The notes under the pieces: model-generated
Seen by the model: only the letters and a program-made list of their open reading frames with translations
Told to the model about the DNA's origin: nothing
Databases searched by the model: none
Program-made: the position numbers and the translations under genes
NCBI GenBank assembly: GCA_017556125.1
Contig: JAFZCW010000053.1
Span: 1-13,549 of the forward strand
Direction of reading: 5' to 3'
From: Clostridia bacterium
GTDB lineage: Bacteria; Bacillota_A; Clostridia; Christensenellales; CAG-138
Length of the DNA: 13,549 bases
Part shown: in pieces, positions 1-7,207 of the stretch
Layout of the letters: the number at the start of each line of letters is the position of its first letter
Position numbering within the stretch: position 1 is the stretch's first letter

Positions 1-68
1 ATCATGAAAAACCATCTTCCGAAAGGACTCCGGATTCACAAATACTGATGCCTTTTCTCCGGGCGATG

Positions 69-77
69 TGTTATCAT
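69..77 (+). promoter_or_regulatory. Extended -10 promoter for the nucleoside phosphorylase gene
   Basis: TATCAT at 72-77 matches the -10 consensus at five of six positions and is preceded by TGT, an extended -10 (TGn) element. No good -35 is visible at the usual distance. Transcription would start near 84, after the ATG codons at 76 and 79, which argues against those as translation starts. The bases before this (1-68) hold no gene I can support. Confidence 0.4.
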
Positions 78-144
78 GATGGTATCATTCATCGAAAGGA
101 GCTCACTATCCGTTTTCCGAAGCGGACAGCAATCGGTTGCGTTT

Positions 145-867
145 ATGAAACTGGCGGTTATCGGTGGAACCAATGTGGACACCCTGTCCATTCCATACCG
201 TGAGAGAGCGGTCTCCACTCCCTACGGCGACGCTGTCGTTCTTTTTGCCAAGCTCGAAAATGGCAAGGATTTTATTTTCATGTCGCGCCAAGATGTGCTT
301 ACCCCGCGCGATCCCGGTCAGATCAATTACCGCGCGAACATCTATGCGCTGCACAAACTCGGCGTGACGCACGTCATCGGCCTCACCCCCGTCGGTACCT
401 GTGATTACTCCTTCCACCTCGGCAATTTCTGTCTCGTATCGGACTTTCTCGATTTCACGAAGTCCAGACCGGAGTCCTTTTCCATGCAGCATCGTTCGAC
501 CCGTCACACGGGTATGGAGGATGTCTTCAGTCCCGAGCTCAGCGACAGGATCGAAAAACTGATCCTCAAGCGCGGCTATCCCTATGCCGGAAGGACGGTC
601 TATGCATGCACGGAGGGTCCCCGTTTCGATACCGCGGCAGAGATCCGCATGATCCGGATGCTTGGCGCACAGACGACCGGAATGGTACTCGTTCCGGAGG
701 CGCCGCTCTGCCGGGATCTGGGAATAGAATATGCTGCCATCGGAATCATCGCGAACTACTGTACCGGCATGACCGCCGAAGTCACGGACACCGGCATCGA
801 TGAGATCATGAAAAACCGCAGGGAGGAACTCTTTGCACTGCTCTTCGAGCTTGCTTCCGATTTCTGA
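145..867 (+). CDS. MTAP/PNP-family (family 2) nucleoside phosphorylase
   Basis: This 240-residue protein belongs to the purine nucleoside phosphorylase / methylthioadenosine phosphorylase superfamily (family 2), cytosolic enzymes that split nucleosides with phosphate for purine and methylthio salvage. Visible landmarks are the N-terminal LAVIGGTN phosphate loop (residues 3-10), INYRANI (60-66), the VSDFLDFTKSRPESF segment (98-112), EGPRFDTAAE (157-166), and GIEYAAIGIIANYCTGM (193-209). Position 204 is Asn where adenine-specific MTAPs carry Asp, which points to a 6-oxopurine substrate (inosine, guanosine or methylthioinosine). Some phosphate-site residues differ from MTAP (Gln49, Pro82). The start at 145 is chosen because homology begins there and because ATG 76/79 would lie upstream of the predicted transcript start. 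Its Shine-Dalgarno is weak, and a good AAAGGAG at 95-101 is too far upstream. Exact substrate is unresolved. Confidence 0.8.
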   Translation: MKLAVIGGTNVDTLSIPYRERAVSTPYGDAVVLFAKLENGKDFIFMSRQDVLTPRDPGQINYRANIYALHKLGVTHVIGLTPVGTCDYSFHLGNFCLVSDFLDFTKSRPESFSMQHRSTRHTGMEDVFSPELSDRIEKLILKRGYPYAGRTVYACTEGPRFDTAAEIRMIRMLGAQTTGMVLVPEAPLCRDLGIEYAAIGIIANYCTGMTAEVTDTGIDEIMKNRREELFALLFELASDF

Positions 868-898
868 GCCCCCATCATCACGGGATGAAATCTGAACC

Positions 899-931
899 GG
901 GCCGTGCGGATCAAACCGTGCGGTCCTTTTT
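899..931 (+). terminator. Intrinsic terminator after the nucleoside phosphorylase gene
   Basis: An 11-bp stem (899-909 with 916-926, loop ATCAAA) is followed by five T residues at 927-931. Three of the pairs are G-U, because the two arms share the near-direct repeat CCGTGCGG. It works only in the plus direction and closes the transcript of the upstream gene. Confidence 0.75.
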
Positions 932-991
932 CATGGTCTGTCAGAGAAAGACGCATGTTTGACTGTCGGGCACGGATTCCTGCCGGTTATG

Positions 992-1020
992 TTGCAAACA
1001 TATGAAAAGAGCATTAGAAT
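992..1020 (+). promoter_or_regulatory. Sigma-A-like promoter for the EamA transporter gene
   Basis: TTGCAA (992-997) and TAGAAT (1015-1020) are separated by 17 bp. The transcript would begin near 1027, which makes the ATG at 1029 nearly leaderless and favours the start at 1050. Confidence 0.6.
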
Positions 1021-1049
1021 GAATTGTTATGATTTCTGAGAGGCTCTGC

Positions 1050-1919
1050 ATGAAAGAAAGAAGCGCCTGGTCCCTGAAAATCGAATACATCCTCGTCATG
1101 GCTCTGTTCGGTTGTCTGGGGCCGGTCGTGAAGTCCATCCCGCTCCCGTCAGCCGTGACCGCATGCCTCAGAGCATGGATCTCTTTCGTGCTTCTTGCAG
1201 TCTATCTTTTTGCACGGCGCAGGATATCGGCTGCTTCCCTCAAGGGCATCCTGCTTCCCATGCTGCTGTCCGGCGCATGCCTGACAGGAGACTGGATCGG
1301 ACTGTTCCAGGCCTACCGATATACGACGGTCGCGACCGCTACCGTGTGCTATTACATGGCGCCCATATTTGTTTTTCTCGCTTCTCCGCTGATCCTGAAA
1401 GAACGCTTTACAATCAGGCATGCCGTGTGTGCCGGCGTCGCCTTTCTCGGCATGGTGCTTGTCTCCGGCGTCCTGCAGAACGGTTTCCGCGCAGCCGGGG
1501 ATATCCGCGGCATCCTGTTTGCCCTGATCGGCGCCGTGTCCTACGCCGCGATCGTTCTGATCAACAAGAAATATCCGGCGGGCGATCCTGTTGTCAGGAC
1601 GACGGTCCAGCTTGCTGCTGCGGCTGTTCTGATGACGCCCTATATCCTGCTGACGAACCGCGGCGCTTCCTTTTCGCTGGAATTCAGACATCTTCTGCTG
1701 CTTTTGGTTTTGGGGGGTGTTCTGACCGCGTTCGCCTACATCCGCTATTTTGCCGTGATCGTCAGGATCCCCGCACGGACCGTATCGATCTTTGCCTATG
1801 CGGACCCTGTTGTCGCGGTCCTGCTGTCTGTTTTCTTCCTGAACGAACCGATCACCCCCGCCGCTATCGTCGGTTCCGTCCTGATCATCGCAGCCTGCAT
1901 CTTCTCCGAGCGGAACTGA
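1050..1919 (+). CDS. EamA/DMT-superfamily permease (drug/metabolite exporter family)
   Basis: This is a 289-residue polytopic inner-membrane protein with about ten hydrophobic segments arranged as two EamA halves of about 140 residues each, the classic 5+5 layout of the RhaT/DMT superfamily. Family-typical features are the early LFGCLGPVVKSIPLPSAV segment, the ATATVCYYMAPIFVFLASPLILKERF stretch at the end of repeat one (ending in the conserved 'P-L-x-E/K-E' type motif), and FAYADPVVAVLLSVFFLNEP in repeat two. Members export amino acids, metabolites or drugs, and the substrate cannot be read from sequence. The start at 1050 is chosen because GAGAGG (1037-1042) lies 7 nt upstream, whereas the ATG at 1029 has no ribosome site and sits at the predicted transcript start. 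It stands alone between two terminators, with no partner gene. Confidence 0.85.
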   Translation: MKERSAWSLKIEYILVMALFGCLGPVVKSIPLPSAVTACLRAWISFVLLAVYLFARRRISAASLKGILLPMLLSGACLTGDWIGLFQAYRYTTVATATVCYYMAPIFVFLASPLILKERFTIRHAVCAGVAFLGMVLVSGVLQNGFRAAGDIRGILFALIGAVSYAAIVLINKKYPAGDPVVRTTVQLAAAAVLMTPYILLTNRGASFSLEFRHLLLLLVLGGVLTAFAYIRYFAVIVRIPARTVSIFAYADPVVAVLLSVFFLNEPITPAAIVGSVLIIAACIFSERN

Positions 1920-1995
1920 TCCGGGCGGACAACAGCTGCATTTTTCCCGCCGCGTTCCGTCATTTTGTACGTTTCTGAAAATATAAACCGGCCAT

Positions 1996-2050
1996 AAAAA
2001 ACAGCCGGAGCCGCAACCGCGTTGCCCTCCGGCTGAATCCTTTTCTTTTT
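1996..2050. terminator. Bidirectional terminator between convergent transcripts
   Basis: A 9-bp perfect GC-rich stem pairs CAGCCGGAG (2002-2010) with CTCCGGCTG (2027-2035). A smaller stem, GCAAC/GTTGC, sits in its loop. On the minus strand it is followed directly by six T (complement of A1996-2001), a textbook terminator for the arginine operon. On the plus strand it is followed by a looser T-rich stretch to about 2050, serving the EamA gene. Confidence 0.85.
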
Positions 2051-2059
2051 CCGTCCGTT

Positions 2060-3646
2060 TTATCCCGCGGTCACCGTCTCATAGCATCCGTACGGCATCG
2101 AGTACCCCGTAATCGCTCCGCCTTCAAAAACGATGCTGCCGTCCGCTGCTCCGTCCGTTCCCGTATACAGCAGCATATCGGCGCTGTTGTAGGCGATCAG
2201 ACAGTCATTTACCCTGATGTCCTTCGAATCCTGCAGGTAGAACAGCGCGGTGACCTGGTTGAACGCGAAATCACACCCGCTGAACGCTACGTCTCCGCAG
2301 CAGTCCAGCGTGATTCCGCTGTATCCCGACACGTTCAGAAAAGAGATCTTTTCAAAGGAAACGCTGTCGCAGGCGGTCATTTCGACCATGCCCATGCTGC
2401 AGCTGTGTACCAGCAGGTCAACCGCTCTGAGGCCGTCACAGTTTCTTGCAATGATCCCGACCGTACCGCATCCGTACAGCTCGCAGCCCGAAAGCTTTAC
2501 GCCGTCACAGTTTACGAAATTCACAACGCCCCCGATGCATTCCCCTGTCTCCGTGTGGCCGATCTTCAGCCCGACCACCGTCACACCGTCGGAATTCCTG
2601 AAATTCAGGACATTCGCATATCTCGGATCGGTGCAGATCTCCGAATCCAGAGAGACCGTTCCCTCCGTTTCCGACACGGACCCGACCAGCATCAGATTGT
2701 CCGCGTTCTCCACATACAGTTCATATCCGAGGTATGTTTCGATCCAGCGGTAATGCTCGCCGGATGCCGCTCCGTAGCCCTCGGCGTCGGACAGATTGTA
2801 CACGCCGGGTTCCAGCCGGATAATCGTATCCGGCGCCAGCGCCGCGATCAGCTCGTTCACATCGGATACGGTGACGACAGGACGGGTATCCTCGGGCGCG
2901 TGCAGATATTCGTCCCCTTCCGCCAGAATGGCTACCGTGTTAAAGGGCTTTTCCGTTCCCGTCCCGAACGGTGTATCCGATCCGGCATTCCATTCGCCTA
3001 TCTCGTTTCTGTAATAGTATGCGATCTCGCTGGAACCGTGCTGTTCCGGATCCGGCTCCACCGTGAGCTCCTCAAACATCTCCGTATACCACGGATACGT
3101 CAGCGACTCAAGATCACGGATGAGGATCACGGCGTCCTCGGCATCGGTCCCCGCATTCTTCACGCAGAGGGAATACTGCATCCCGCCCAGAAACCATCTT
3201 GTCCAGAGACCGTATCCGGTATCCAGGATCGCATAGGGACTGCCTTCTTCAAGATGTTCGAACGGCATTTTCCCGTCATCCATATAGATGCCGGAAATAT
3301 CCTCCTGCGAGACAGCCGCACGAAGCGTCGCGGGCATCCCATCCCAGGAAAAGCTGTAATCCGCGATCTGTTTTTCCCCGTCGATCAGCGTAAACACTTC
3401 ATCCGTGACAGGATACAGTTCCGGATCCAGCCGGAAAAGACAGCATCCCACAGCAGCGTTCAATTCATCGACGGACGCCGCCTCTTTCAGCGGAGATGGC
3501 ATTCCGACGGTCTGCTCCGGACCAGGATCTTCTCCTTCCGGGGAGCCGTCCGATGTCTCCGCCAGTGCCGCCCGGACGCCGAAAGACGTCAGGGTCAGGG
3601 AAAGAATTAGAATACAGACGATTCCTTTTCTGAATAGTTTCATCAT
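2060..3646 (-). CDS. Secreted right-handed parallel beta-helix protein, last gene of the arginine operon
   Basis: The 528-residue protein starts with a clear signal peptide (MMKLFRKG, then a hydrophobic core, cleavage likely after ALA at 29), followed by an acidic Gly/Pro-rich linker to about 48. Residues about 50-190 loosely resemble the DUF4367-like domain of clostridial secreted proteins (DISGIY, AILDTGYGLWTRWFLGGMQYSLCV); that match is tentative. From about 258 to the end runs a NosD/pectate-lyase-like beta-helix opening with DTIIRLEPGVYNLSD and then coils of 23-28 residues, each beginning with a variant of NCDGV (NSDGV, NCDGV, NCDGL, ACDSV, CCGDV, DSKDI). No catalytic residues or sortase/LPxTG anchor are seen, so the role is unknown; polysaccharide binding or cleavage at the cell surface would fit the fold. 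GGAGG lies 4 nt before the first ATG and 7 nt before the second (3643), so either may be used. The 51-nt gap after the cyclodeaminase gene shows no terminator, suggesting co-transcription. Confidence 0.75.
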   Translation of the reverse strand: MMKLFRKGIVCILILSLTLTSFGVRAALAETSDGSPEGEDPGPEQTVGMPSPLKEAASVDELNAAVGCCLFRLDPELYPVTDEVFTLIDGEKQIADYSFSWDGMPATLRAAVSQEDISGIYMDDGKMPFEHLEEGSPYAILDTGYGLWTRWFLGGMQYSLCVKNAGTDAEDAVILIRDLESLTYPWYTEMFEELTVEPDPEQHGSSEIAYYYRNEIGEWNAGSDTPFGTGTEKPFNTVAILAEGDEYLHAPEDTRPVVTVSDVNELIAALAPDTIIRLEPGVYNLSDAEGYGAASGEHYRWIETYLGYELYVENADNLMLVGSVSETEGTVSLDSEICTDPRYANVLNFRNSDGVTVVGLKIGHTETGECIGGVVNFVNCDGVKLSGCELYGCGTVGIIARNCDGLRAVDLLVHSCSMGMVEMTACDSVSFEKISFLNVSGYSGITLDCCGDVAFSGCDFAFNQVTALFYLQDSKDIRVNDCLIAYNSADMLLYTGTDGAADGSIVFEGGAITGYSMPYGCYETVTAG

Positions 3647-3697
3647 GATTCCTCCAGTCAGAAAACTTATGGTCGATTCGGTCTGTCTCTGCCGTTT

Positions 3698-4783
3698 TCA
3701 GAGATTCAGCCCGTTTGCAAGATTCACGATAAAGTCCTGGACGTTTGTAACGATTCCGCGCGCGGAAAGGCTGCCCCGGTCTGCGAGCTTGTTGACCGTG
3801 AACTCCGCAACGTCCACATAGAAAAAGTATACCTGCCGGACCGTTCCGTCCGGAAGCACCCTGAAAGACGGTGTCATGTTCCCCGTTGCGATGGAATGCA
3901 GCATTGTCGCCATGCCGATGACGGTCGTTGCGGTCCTGATCTCGTTCCGCATGGCGTCCTGCGCCTCATATACATTCCCGTAAACGGGCGGAAGCGGTCC
4001 GTCGTCCCGGATCGATCCGCCCAGAACATACGGAACGCCGCACTTTTCACAGCTGTAAATGATCCCGTTGTCAATGTGCTCCGCCTCGATGAATTTCGCG
4101 ATGCTTCCGTAATAGCGCACACGGTTGATCAGGTCCAGATGATTGTAATGTCCGTTCGGATAGGAAACGCTGGTATAGATGTCCTGTCCGAGCGCAGTCC
4201 CGAGCCAGGCAGCCTCCAGATCATGCGTCGCAAGCGCGTTCCCCGCCAGCACAGCATGCACATATCCCGCCCGGACCAGCTTTTCCATCGCCGTCCTCGC
4301 GTCCTTGTCAAACGCGAACGCTGGGCCCATGACCCAGACGATCTTCCCGTGATCCTTCTCGTATCTCAGGAGATCGTAGATCTCGTCGTAGTCCTTTGAG
4401 AACGCGGTCTCTCTTGTCCGGTTCCCGCGGAAAGCAAACACGTCGGCGTTCGCCCTTGTCTCGCGGAACCCGTCCGGATGCACATAGATCCCGTCTCTGC
4501 CGTCTTCCGTTCTCCCCGTGAAGACGAGGTCGCCCTTCTTCAGGTTCCGGAACTCGACCACATGCACCGCTCCGTCCCGGTAAACCGCGCAGCAGTCCAT
4601 CCTGCTCTCTTTGGCAAGGAGCCACACCCCGCCGCATTTGAAATACTCGGGGAAAATGCTCATGGCGTGATAGTCAAACGGCGCCACGCCGTCCGCCGGC
4701 GCCTCCTTCAGGACGGCGTCCGGACAGTTTTGAAACCGCTCCGCTTCAAAATCAGGAGGGCAGTATGCTCTCAGTTTAAACAA
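3698..4783 (-). CDS. Ornithine cyclodeaminase, archaeal/AgrE-type LOR/SDH family
   Basis: This 361-residue protein matches the LOR/SDH bifunctional conserved region (TIGR00300 type), the family of archaeal ornithine cyclodeaminases and of the C-terminal half of cyanobacterial AgrE/ArgZ. These convert ornithine to proline and ammonia with a bound NAD cofactor. They are unrelated to the mu-crystallin-type cyclodeaminases. Landmarks are the [18 protein letters not shown]-terminal segment (36-52), [10 protein letters not shown] at a Rossmann start (149-158), [10 protein letters not shown] (179-188), [10 protein letters not shown] (256-265), [12 protein letters not shown] (292-303), KLADRG (332-337) and GIVTNVQDF (343-351). 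The start is a TTG at 4783-4781: GGAGG lies about 6 nt upstream, and the coding frame then overlaps the 3' end of arcB by 8 nt, implying translational coupling. The upstream extension to 4855 is only read-through inside arcB. In this operon it would use ornithine made by ArcB. Family assignment is firm; the cyclodeaminase activity is inferred from family and context. Confidence 0.8.
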   Translation of the reverse strand: MFKLRAYCPPDFEAERFQNCPDAVLKEAPADGVAPFDYHAMSIFPEYFKCGGVWLLAKESRMDCCAVYRDGAVHVVEFRNLKKGDLVFTGRTEDGRDGIYVHPDGFRETRANADVFAFRGNRTRETAFSKDYDEIYDLLRYEKDHGKIVWVMGPAFAFDKDARTAMEKLVRAGYVHAVLAGNALATHDLEAAWLGTALGQDIYTSVSYPNGHYNHLDLINRVRYYGSIAKFIEAEHIDNGIIYSCEKCGVPYVLGGSIRDDGPLPPVYGNVYEAQDAMRNEIRTATTVIGMATMLHSIATGNMTPSFRVLPDGTVRQVYFFYVDVAEFTVNKLADRGSLSARGIVTNVQDFIVNLANGLNL

Positions 4784-5786
4784 GGTCGTCCTCCTCCCCG
4801 CGGAGCGTGGCGTACATGACCGCTTTGATCGTATGCATCCGGTTTTCCGCCTCATCGAACACGACGGACTGGGGACCTTCGAACACGTCGTTCGCGACCT
4901 CCATCTCCACGATGCCGTAACGGTCCGCGATTTCTTTCCCGATCACCGTATTCGTATCATGGAAAGACGGCAGACAGTGCATGAAGATCGCGTCCGGCTT
5001 CGCCATCGCCATCTTCTTTCCGTCCACCCTGTACGGCTCCAGAAGAGCAATCCTCTTTTCCCACGCCTCGGCGGGTTCTCCCATAGAGACCCAGATATCC
5101 GTGTACAGCACGTCCGCGTCCTTCGCGCCTTCGGCGATATCCTCGGTCAGCGTGACGCTCCCGCCGCTCTCCGCCGCGATCTCCTTCGCTTTTTTCACGA
5201 GGTCATCCGCGGGAAACAGTTCCTTCGGCGCGCACGCCGTGAAGTGCAGACCCATCTTTGCGCACGCGATCATCAGGGAATTGCCCATGTTGTTCCTCGC
5301 GTCGCCGAAATAGGTGAACCGGATCCCCTTCAGGCGTCCTTTTTTCTCCTCGATCGTCAGCAGATCCGCGATCATCTGCGTCGGGTGAAACTGATCCGTC
5401 AGTCCGTTCCAGACCGGAACGCCGGCGTATTCGGCCAGCATCTCCACGAGGCTCTGGTCGAACCCCCTGTATTCGATCCCGTCATACATTCTTCCGAGAA
5501 CGCGGGCCGTATCCGCGATGCTCTCCTTCCTGCCCATCTGGGAAGAACCAGGATCCAGATAGGTAACACCCATTCCGAGATCCATTCCCGCGACTTCGAA
5601 AGAACACCTCGTACGCGTGGATGTCTTTTCAAACAGAAGCACGATGTTCTTTCCTTTGAGATACGCGTGCTCTTCGTGACGCTTTTTCTTCTCTTTCAGC
5701 GCTTTGGAAAGATCGATCAGGTACCGGATCTCCTCCGGGGTAAAGTCCAACAGTTTCAAAAAGTTTCTTCCGCGAAGATCTGCCAT
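4776..5786 (-). CDS. arcB: Ornithine carbamoyltransferase (likely catabolic)
   Basis: The 336-residue cytosolic enzyme interconverts citrulline plus phosphate with ornithine plus carbamoyl phosphate. It is full length for the family and carries every signature: the carbamoyl-phosphate loop STRTR (56-60), HPTQ (134-137), the ornithine-binding SMGE (234-237), and the catalytic HCLP (270-273), which reads [11 protein letters not shown]. The C-terminal [23 protein letters not shown] is typical. ATG at 5786 has GGAGG 6 nt upstream. It follows arcA by 14 nt and overlaps the cyclodeaminase gene by 8 nt. Sequence alone does not separate catabolic ArcB from anabolic ArgF; the arcA neighbour and the absence of biosynthetic arg genes favour the catabolic direction. 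Confidence 0.93.
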   Translation of the reverse strand: MADLRGRNFLKLLDFTPEEIRYLIDLSKALKEKKKRHEEHAYLKGKNIVLLFEKTSTRTRCSFEVAGMDLGMGVTYLDPGSSQMGRKESIADTARVLGRMYDGIEYRGFDQSLVEMLAEYAGVPVWNGLTDQFHPTQMIADLLTIEEKKGRLKGIRFTYFGDARNNMGNSLMIACAKMGLHFTACAPKELFPADDLVKKAKEIAAESGGSVTLTEDIAEGAKDADVLYTDIWVSMGEPAEAWEKRIALLEPYRVDGKKMAMAKPDAIFMHCLPSFHDTNTVIGKEIADRYGIVEMEVANDVFEGPQSVVFDEAENRMHTIKAVMYATLRGEEDDLV

Positions 5787-5800
5787 GTTTTCCTCCAGTA

Positions 5801-7024
5801 TTATTCTCTGATCAGGGGCATGCTCATGCAGCGCGGGCCTCCCCTGCCTCTCGACAGTTCCGACCCGTCCAGCCGCAGCGTCCTTATCCCCGAATCCTCC
5901 AGAACTCTGTTCGTCTCATAATTCCGGTCATAGACGATGACCGTGCCCGGCGCGATGCAGAGCGTGTTCGATCCGTCGTTCCACTGCTCTCTCGCGGCCG
6001 CGATCGGGCTGTTCCCGCCGCAGTATATCAGCTCGGGTTTTTCCAGATCCAGATACCGTGACAGTACGTTCTCCAGTGAACCGCTTTCCTCTTCGGTCAC
6101 GATCTTCCCGCCCTTCTTCTTCAGGGAAAAGACATGCAGGCCGGGGAATATGCCGGGATGGACGGTAAATTTTGCAACATCCACCTGCGTAAAAACGGTA
6201 TCCAGATGCATGCACGCGCGGGTCTGCGGGATCGTAAACGCCAGAACGGTCTCAATTTCCGAGCGTTCGTCGGTCAGCACGTTTTCGGCAAGAATCTCCA
6301 CCGCTTCCGGCTGCGTCCTTGCGGACACGCCGACCGCCAGCACCTTCGCACTGAGATTCAGAATGTCGCCGCCCTCCAGGCTGAAGCAGTTGTCGGTCCG
6401 GTAATAAAACGGGACCTTCCCGCTGAATAACGGATGATACTTGAATATCATCTCGGAAAAGATCGTTTCCCTGCACCGGGTCTCGGTCCGCATGCGGTGA
6501 AGGCTGACCCCGCAGCCGATGCTGGCAAAGGGATCTCTGGTAAAATACAGATTCGGCATGGGAGGCGTCAGGAACCGGGCTCTGGAGCCCGTCAGCTCCG
6601 AAAGCGATCCGCTGCTCCCCGGAAAAACCTCCCGGTACGGGATCCCCGCCATCATCATATGAACGAGCTCAAGCGAATCCGGTACGTTCTTCAGGTAATC
6701 GGTCATCGCGTCGCGGTAGTACTGGGCGGATATGCCTGCCTGATCGAGGAACGTGCCGATCATGCGCTCCTTCAGATCCGGAATCAGATCCAGTGTTTCC
6801 GAAGTCAGTTCATCCAGATAGACCGGTTCCGCTCCGTTCTCGCGCAGGATACGGGCAAATTCGTCATGCTCTTCCCTCGCCCTGTAAAGAAACGGGATAT
6901 CATCGAAAAGAAGTTCGTCCATCGTGTTCGGGCTGAGGTGTTCCAGCTCCTTCCCCGGCCTCTGCAGAAGGACTTTTTTAAGAGGTGCGATCTCGCTGGT
7001 AACATGGATTGGGCTTTCCAGCAT
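5801..7024 (-). CDS. arcA: Arginine deiminase
   Basis: The 407-residue enzyme hydrolyses arginine to citrulline and ammonia, the first step of the arginine deiminase pathway. Length matches bacterial ArcA. The guanidino-group-modifying fold is marked by FTRDPF (161-166), EGGD (217-220), HLDTVFT (273-279) and [11 protein letters not shown] (393-403), so the expected catalytic set is present: Glu217, His273 and nucleophile Cys399, with Asp164 and Asp275 for guanidinium binding. The start at 7024 ([11 protein letters not shown]) is set by GGAGG 5 nt upstream and by the conserved N-terminus; the open frame continues to 7159 but runs through the promoter. First gene of the operon arcA-arcB-cyclodeaminase-beta-helix. 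Neither carbamate kinase (arcC) nor the arginine/ornithine antiporter (arcD) is in the window. Confidence 0.95.
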   Translation of the reverse strand: MLESPIHVTSEIAPLKKVLLQRPGKELEHLSPNTMDELLFDDIPFLYRAREEHDEFARILRENGAEPVYLDELTSETLDLIPDLKERMIGTFLDQAGISAQYYRDAMTDYLKNVPDSLELVHMMMAGIPYREVFPGSSGSLSELTGSRARFLTPPMPNLYFTRDPFASIGCGVSLHRMRTETRCRETIFSEMIFKYHPLFSGKVPFYYRTDNCFSLEGGDILNLSAKVLAVGVSARTQPEAVEILAENVLTDERSEIETVLAFTIPQTRACMHLDTVFTQVDVAKFTVHPGIFPGLHVFSLKKKGGKIVTEEESGSLENVLSRYLDLEKPELIYCGGNSPIAAAREQWNDGSNTLCIAPGTVIVYDRNYETNRVLEDSGIRTLRLDGSELSRGRGGPRCMSMPLIRE

Positions 7025-7057
7025 ATAATCCTCCGATTGTGAATAGGGTCTTTTATC

Positions 7058-7085
7058 AGTATAGCACGAATCGGAACGCTTTGAA
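7058..7085 (-). promoter_or_regulatory. Promoter of the arcA operon
   Basis: Read on the minus strand, TTCAAA (7085-7080) and TATACT (7063-7058) are separated by 16 bp. Transcription would start near 7051, leaving about 26 nt of leader with the arcA ribosome site. A loose dyad (TGAATA at 7040-7045, TATCA at 7054-7058) lies across the expected start point. Confidence 0.6.
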
Positions 7086-7092
7086 CGGCGAT

Positions 7093-7116
7093 CTGTCCGA
7101 ACGGAATGCCGGACAG
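7093..7116. repeat. Inverted repeat between the divergent arcA and cbiB promoters
   Basis: CTGTCCG (7093-7099) and CGGACAG (7110-7116) form a perfect 7-bp dyad with a 10-nt centre, just upstream of the arcA -35 and about 37 bp before the cbiB -35. On the plus strand CGGG and TTTTT follow, so it could also act as a weak terminator, but no plus-strand gene ends here. An operator for either promoter is possible. Confidence 0.35.
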
Positions 7117-7152
7117 CGGGTTTTTGCCGTATCGTCCTGCCTCGCCGCTTTC

Positions 7153-7181
7153 TTGACACTGCATGAGCCCGATACTACAAT
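7153..7181 (+). promoter_or_regulatory. Near-consensus promoter of cbiB
   Basis: A perfect -35 TTGACA (7153-7158) and a -10 TACAAT (7176-7181) are separated by 17 bp. Transcription would start near 7188, giving a leader of about 20 nt, too short for a cobalamin riboswitch, so expression may be constitutive. Confidence 0.8.
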
Positions 7182-7207
7182 TGATGGTATCGTTTGAGGT
7201 GTTCGAC

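Noticed and set aside
1029..1049. Start of the EamA gene at ATG 1029
   Set aside because: No ribosome site and position at the predicted transcription start; ATG 1050 has GAGAGG 7 nt upstream.
2405..3610. Plus-strand frame of 401 codons opposite the beta-helix gene
   Set aside because: Low-complexity Arg-rich translation with no domain; the minus-strand frame has a signal peptide, ribosome site and regular coil repeats.
3647..3697. Terminator or promoter between the cyclodeaminase and beta-helix genes
   Set aside because: Only a GAAAAC/GTTTTC pair with a 27-nt loop and no T run; no convincing promoter. Treated as a within-operon gap.
4833..5921. Long plus-strand frame of 362 codons opposite arcB
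   Set aside because: It is antisense to arcB, which has all family motifs. The translation is rich in Arg/His/Asp with no recognisable domain, as expected of a shadow frame in GC-rich DNA.
7040..7058. ARG box for ArgR/AhrC at the arcA start
   Set aside because: Half-sites resemble TGAAT/ATTCA but are too far apart for the usual 18-bp operator; kept only as part of a low-interest finding.
7025..7159. N-terminal extension of ArcA to 7159
   Set aside because: The extra 45 codons run through the promoter and lack homology; GGAGG points to 7024.
7025..7207. Cobalamin riboswitch before cbiB
   Set aside because: The near-consensus promoter leaves only about 20 nt of leader, and no B12-box-like sequence was seen.
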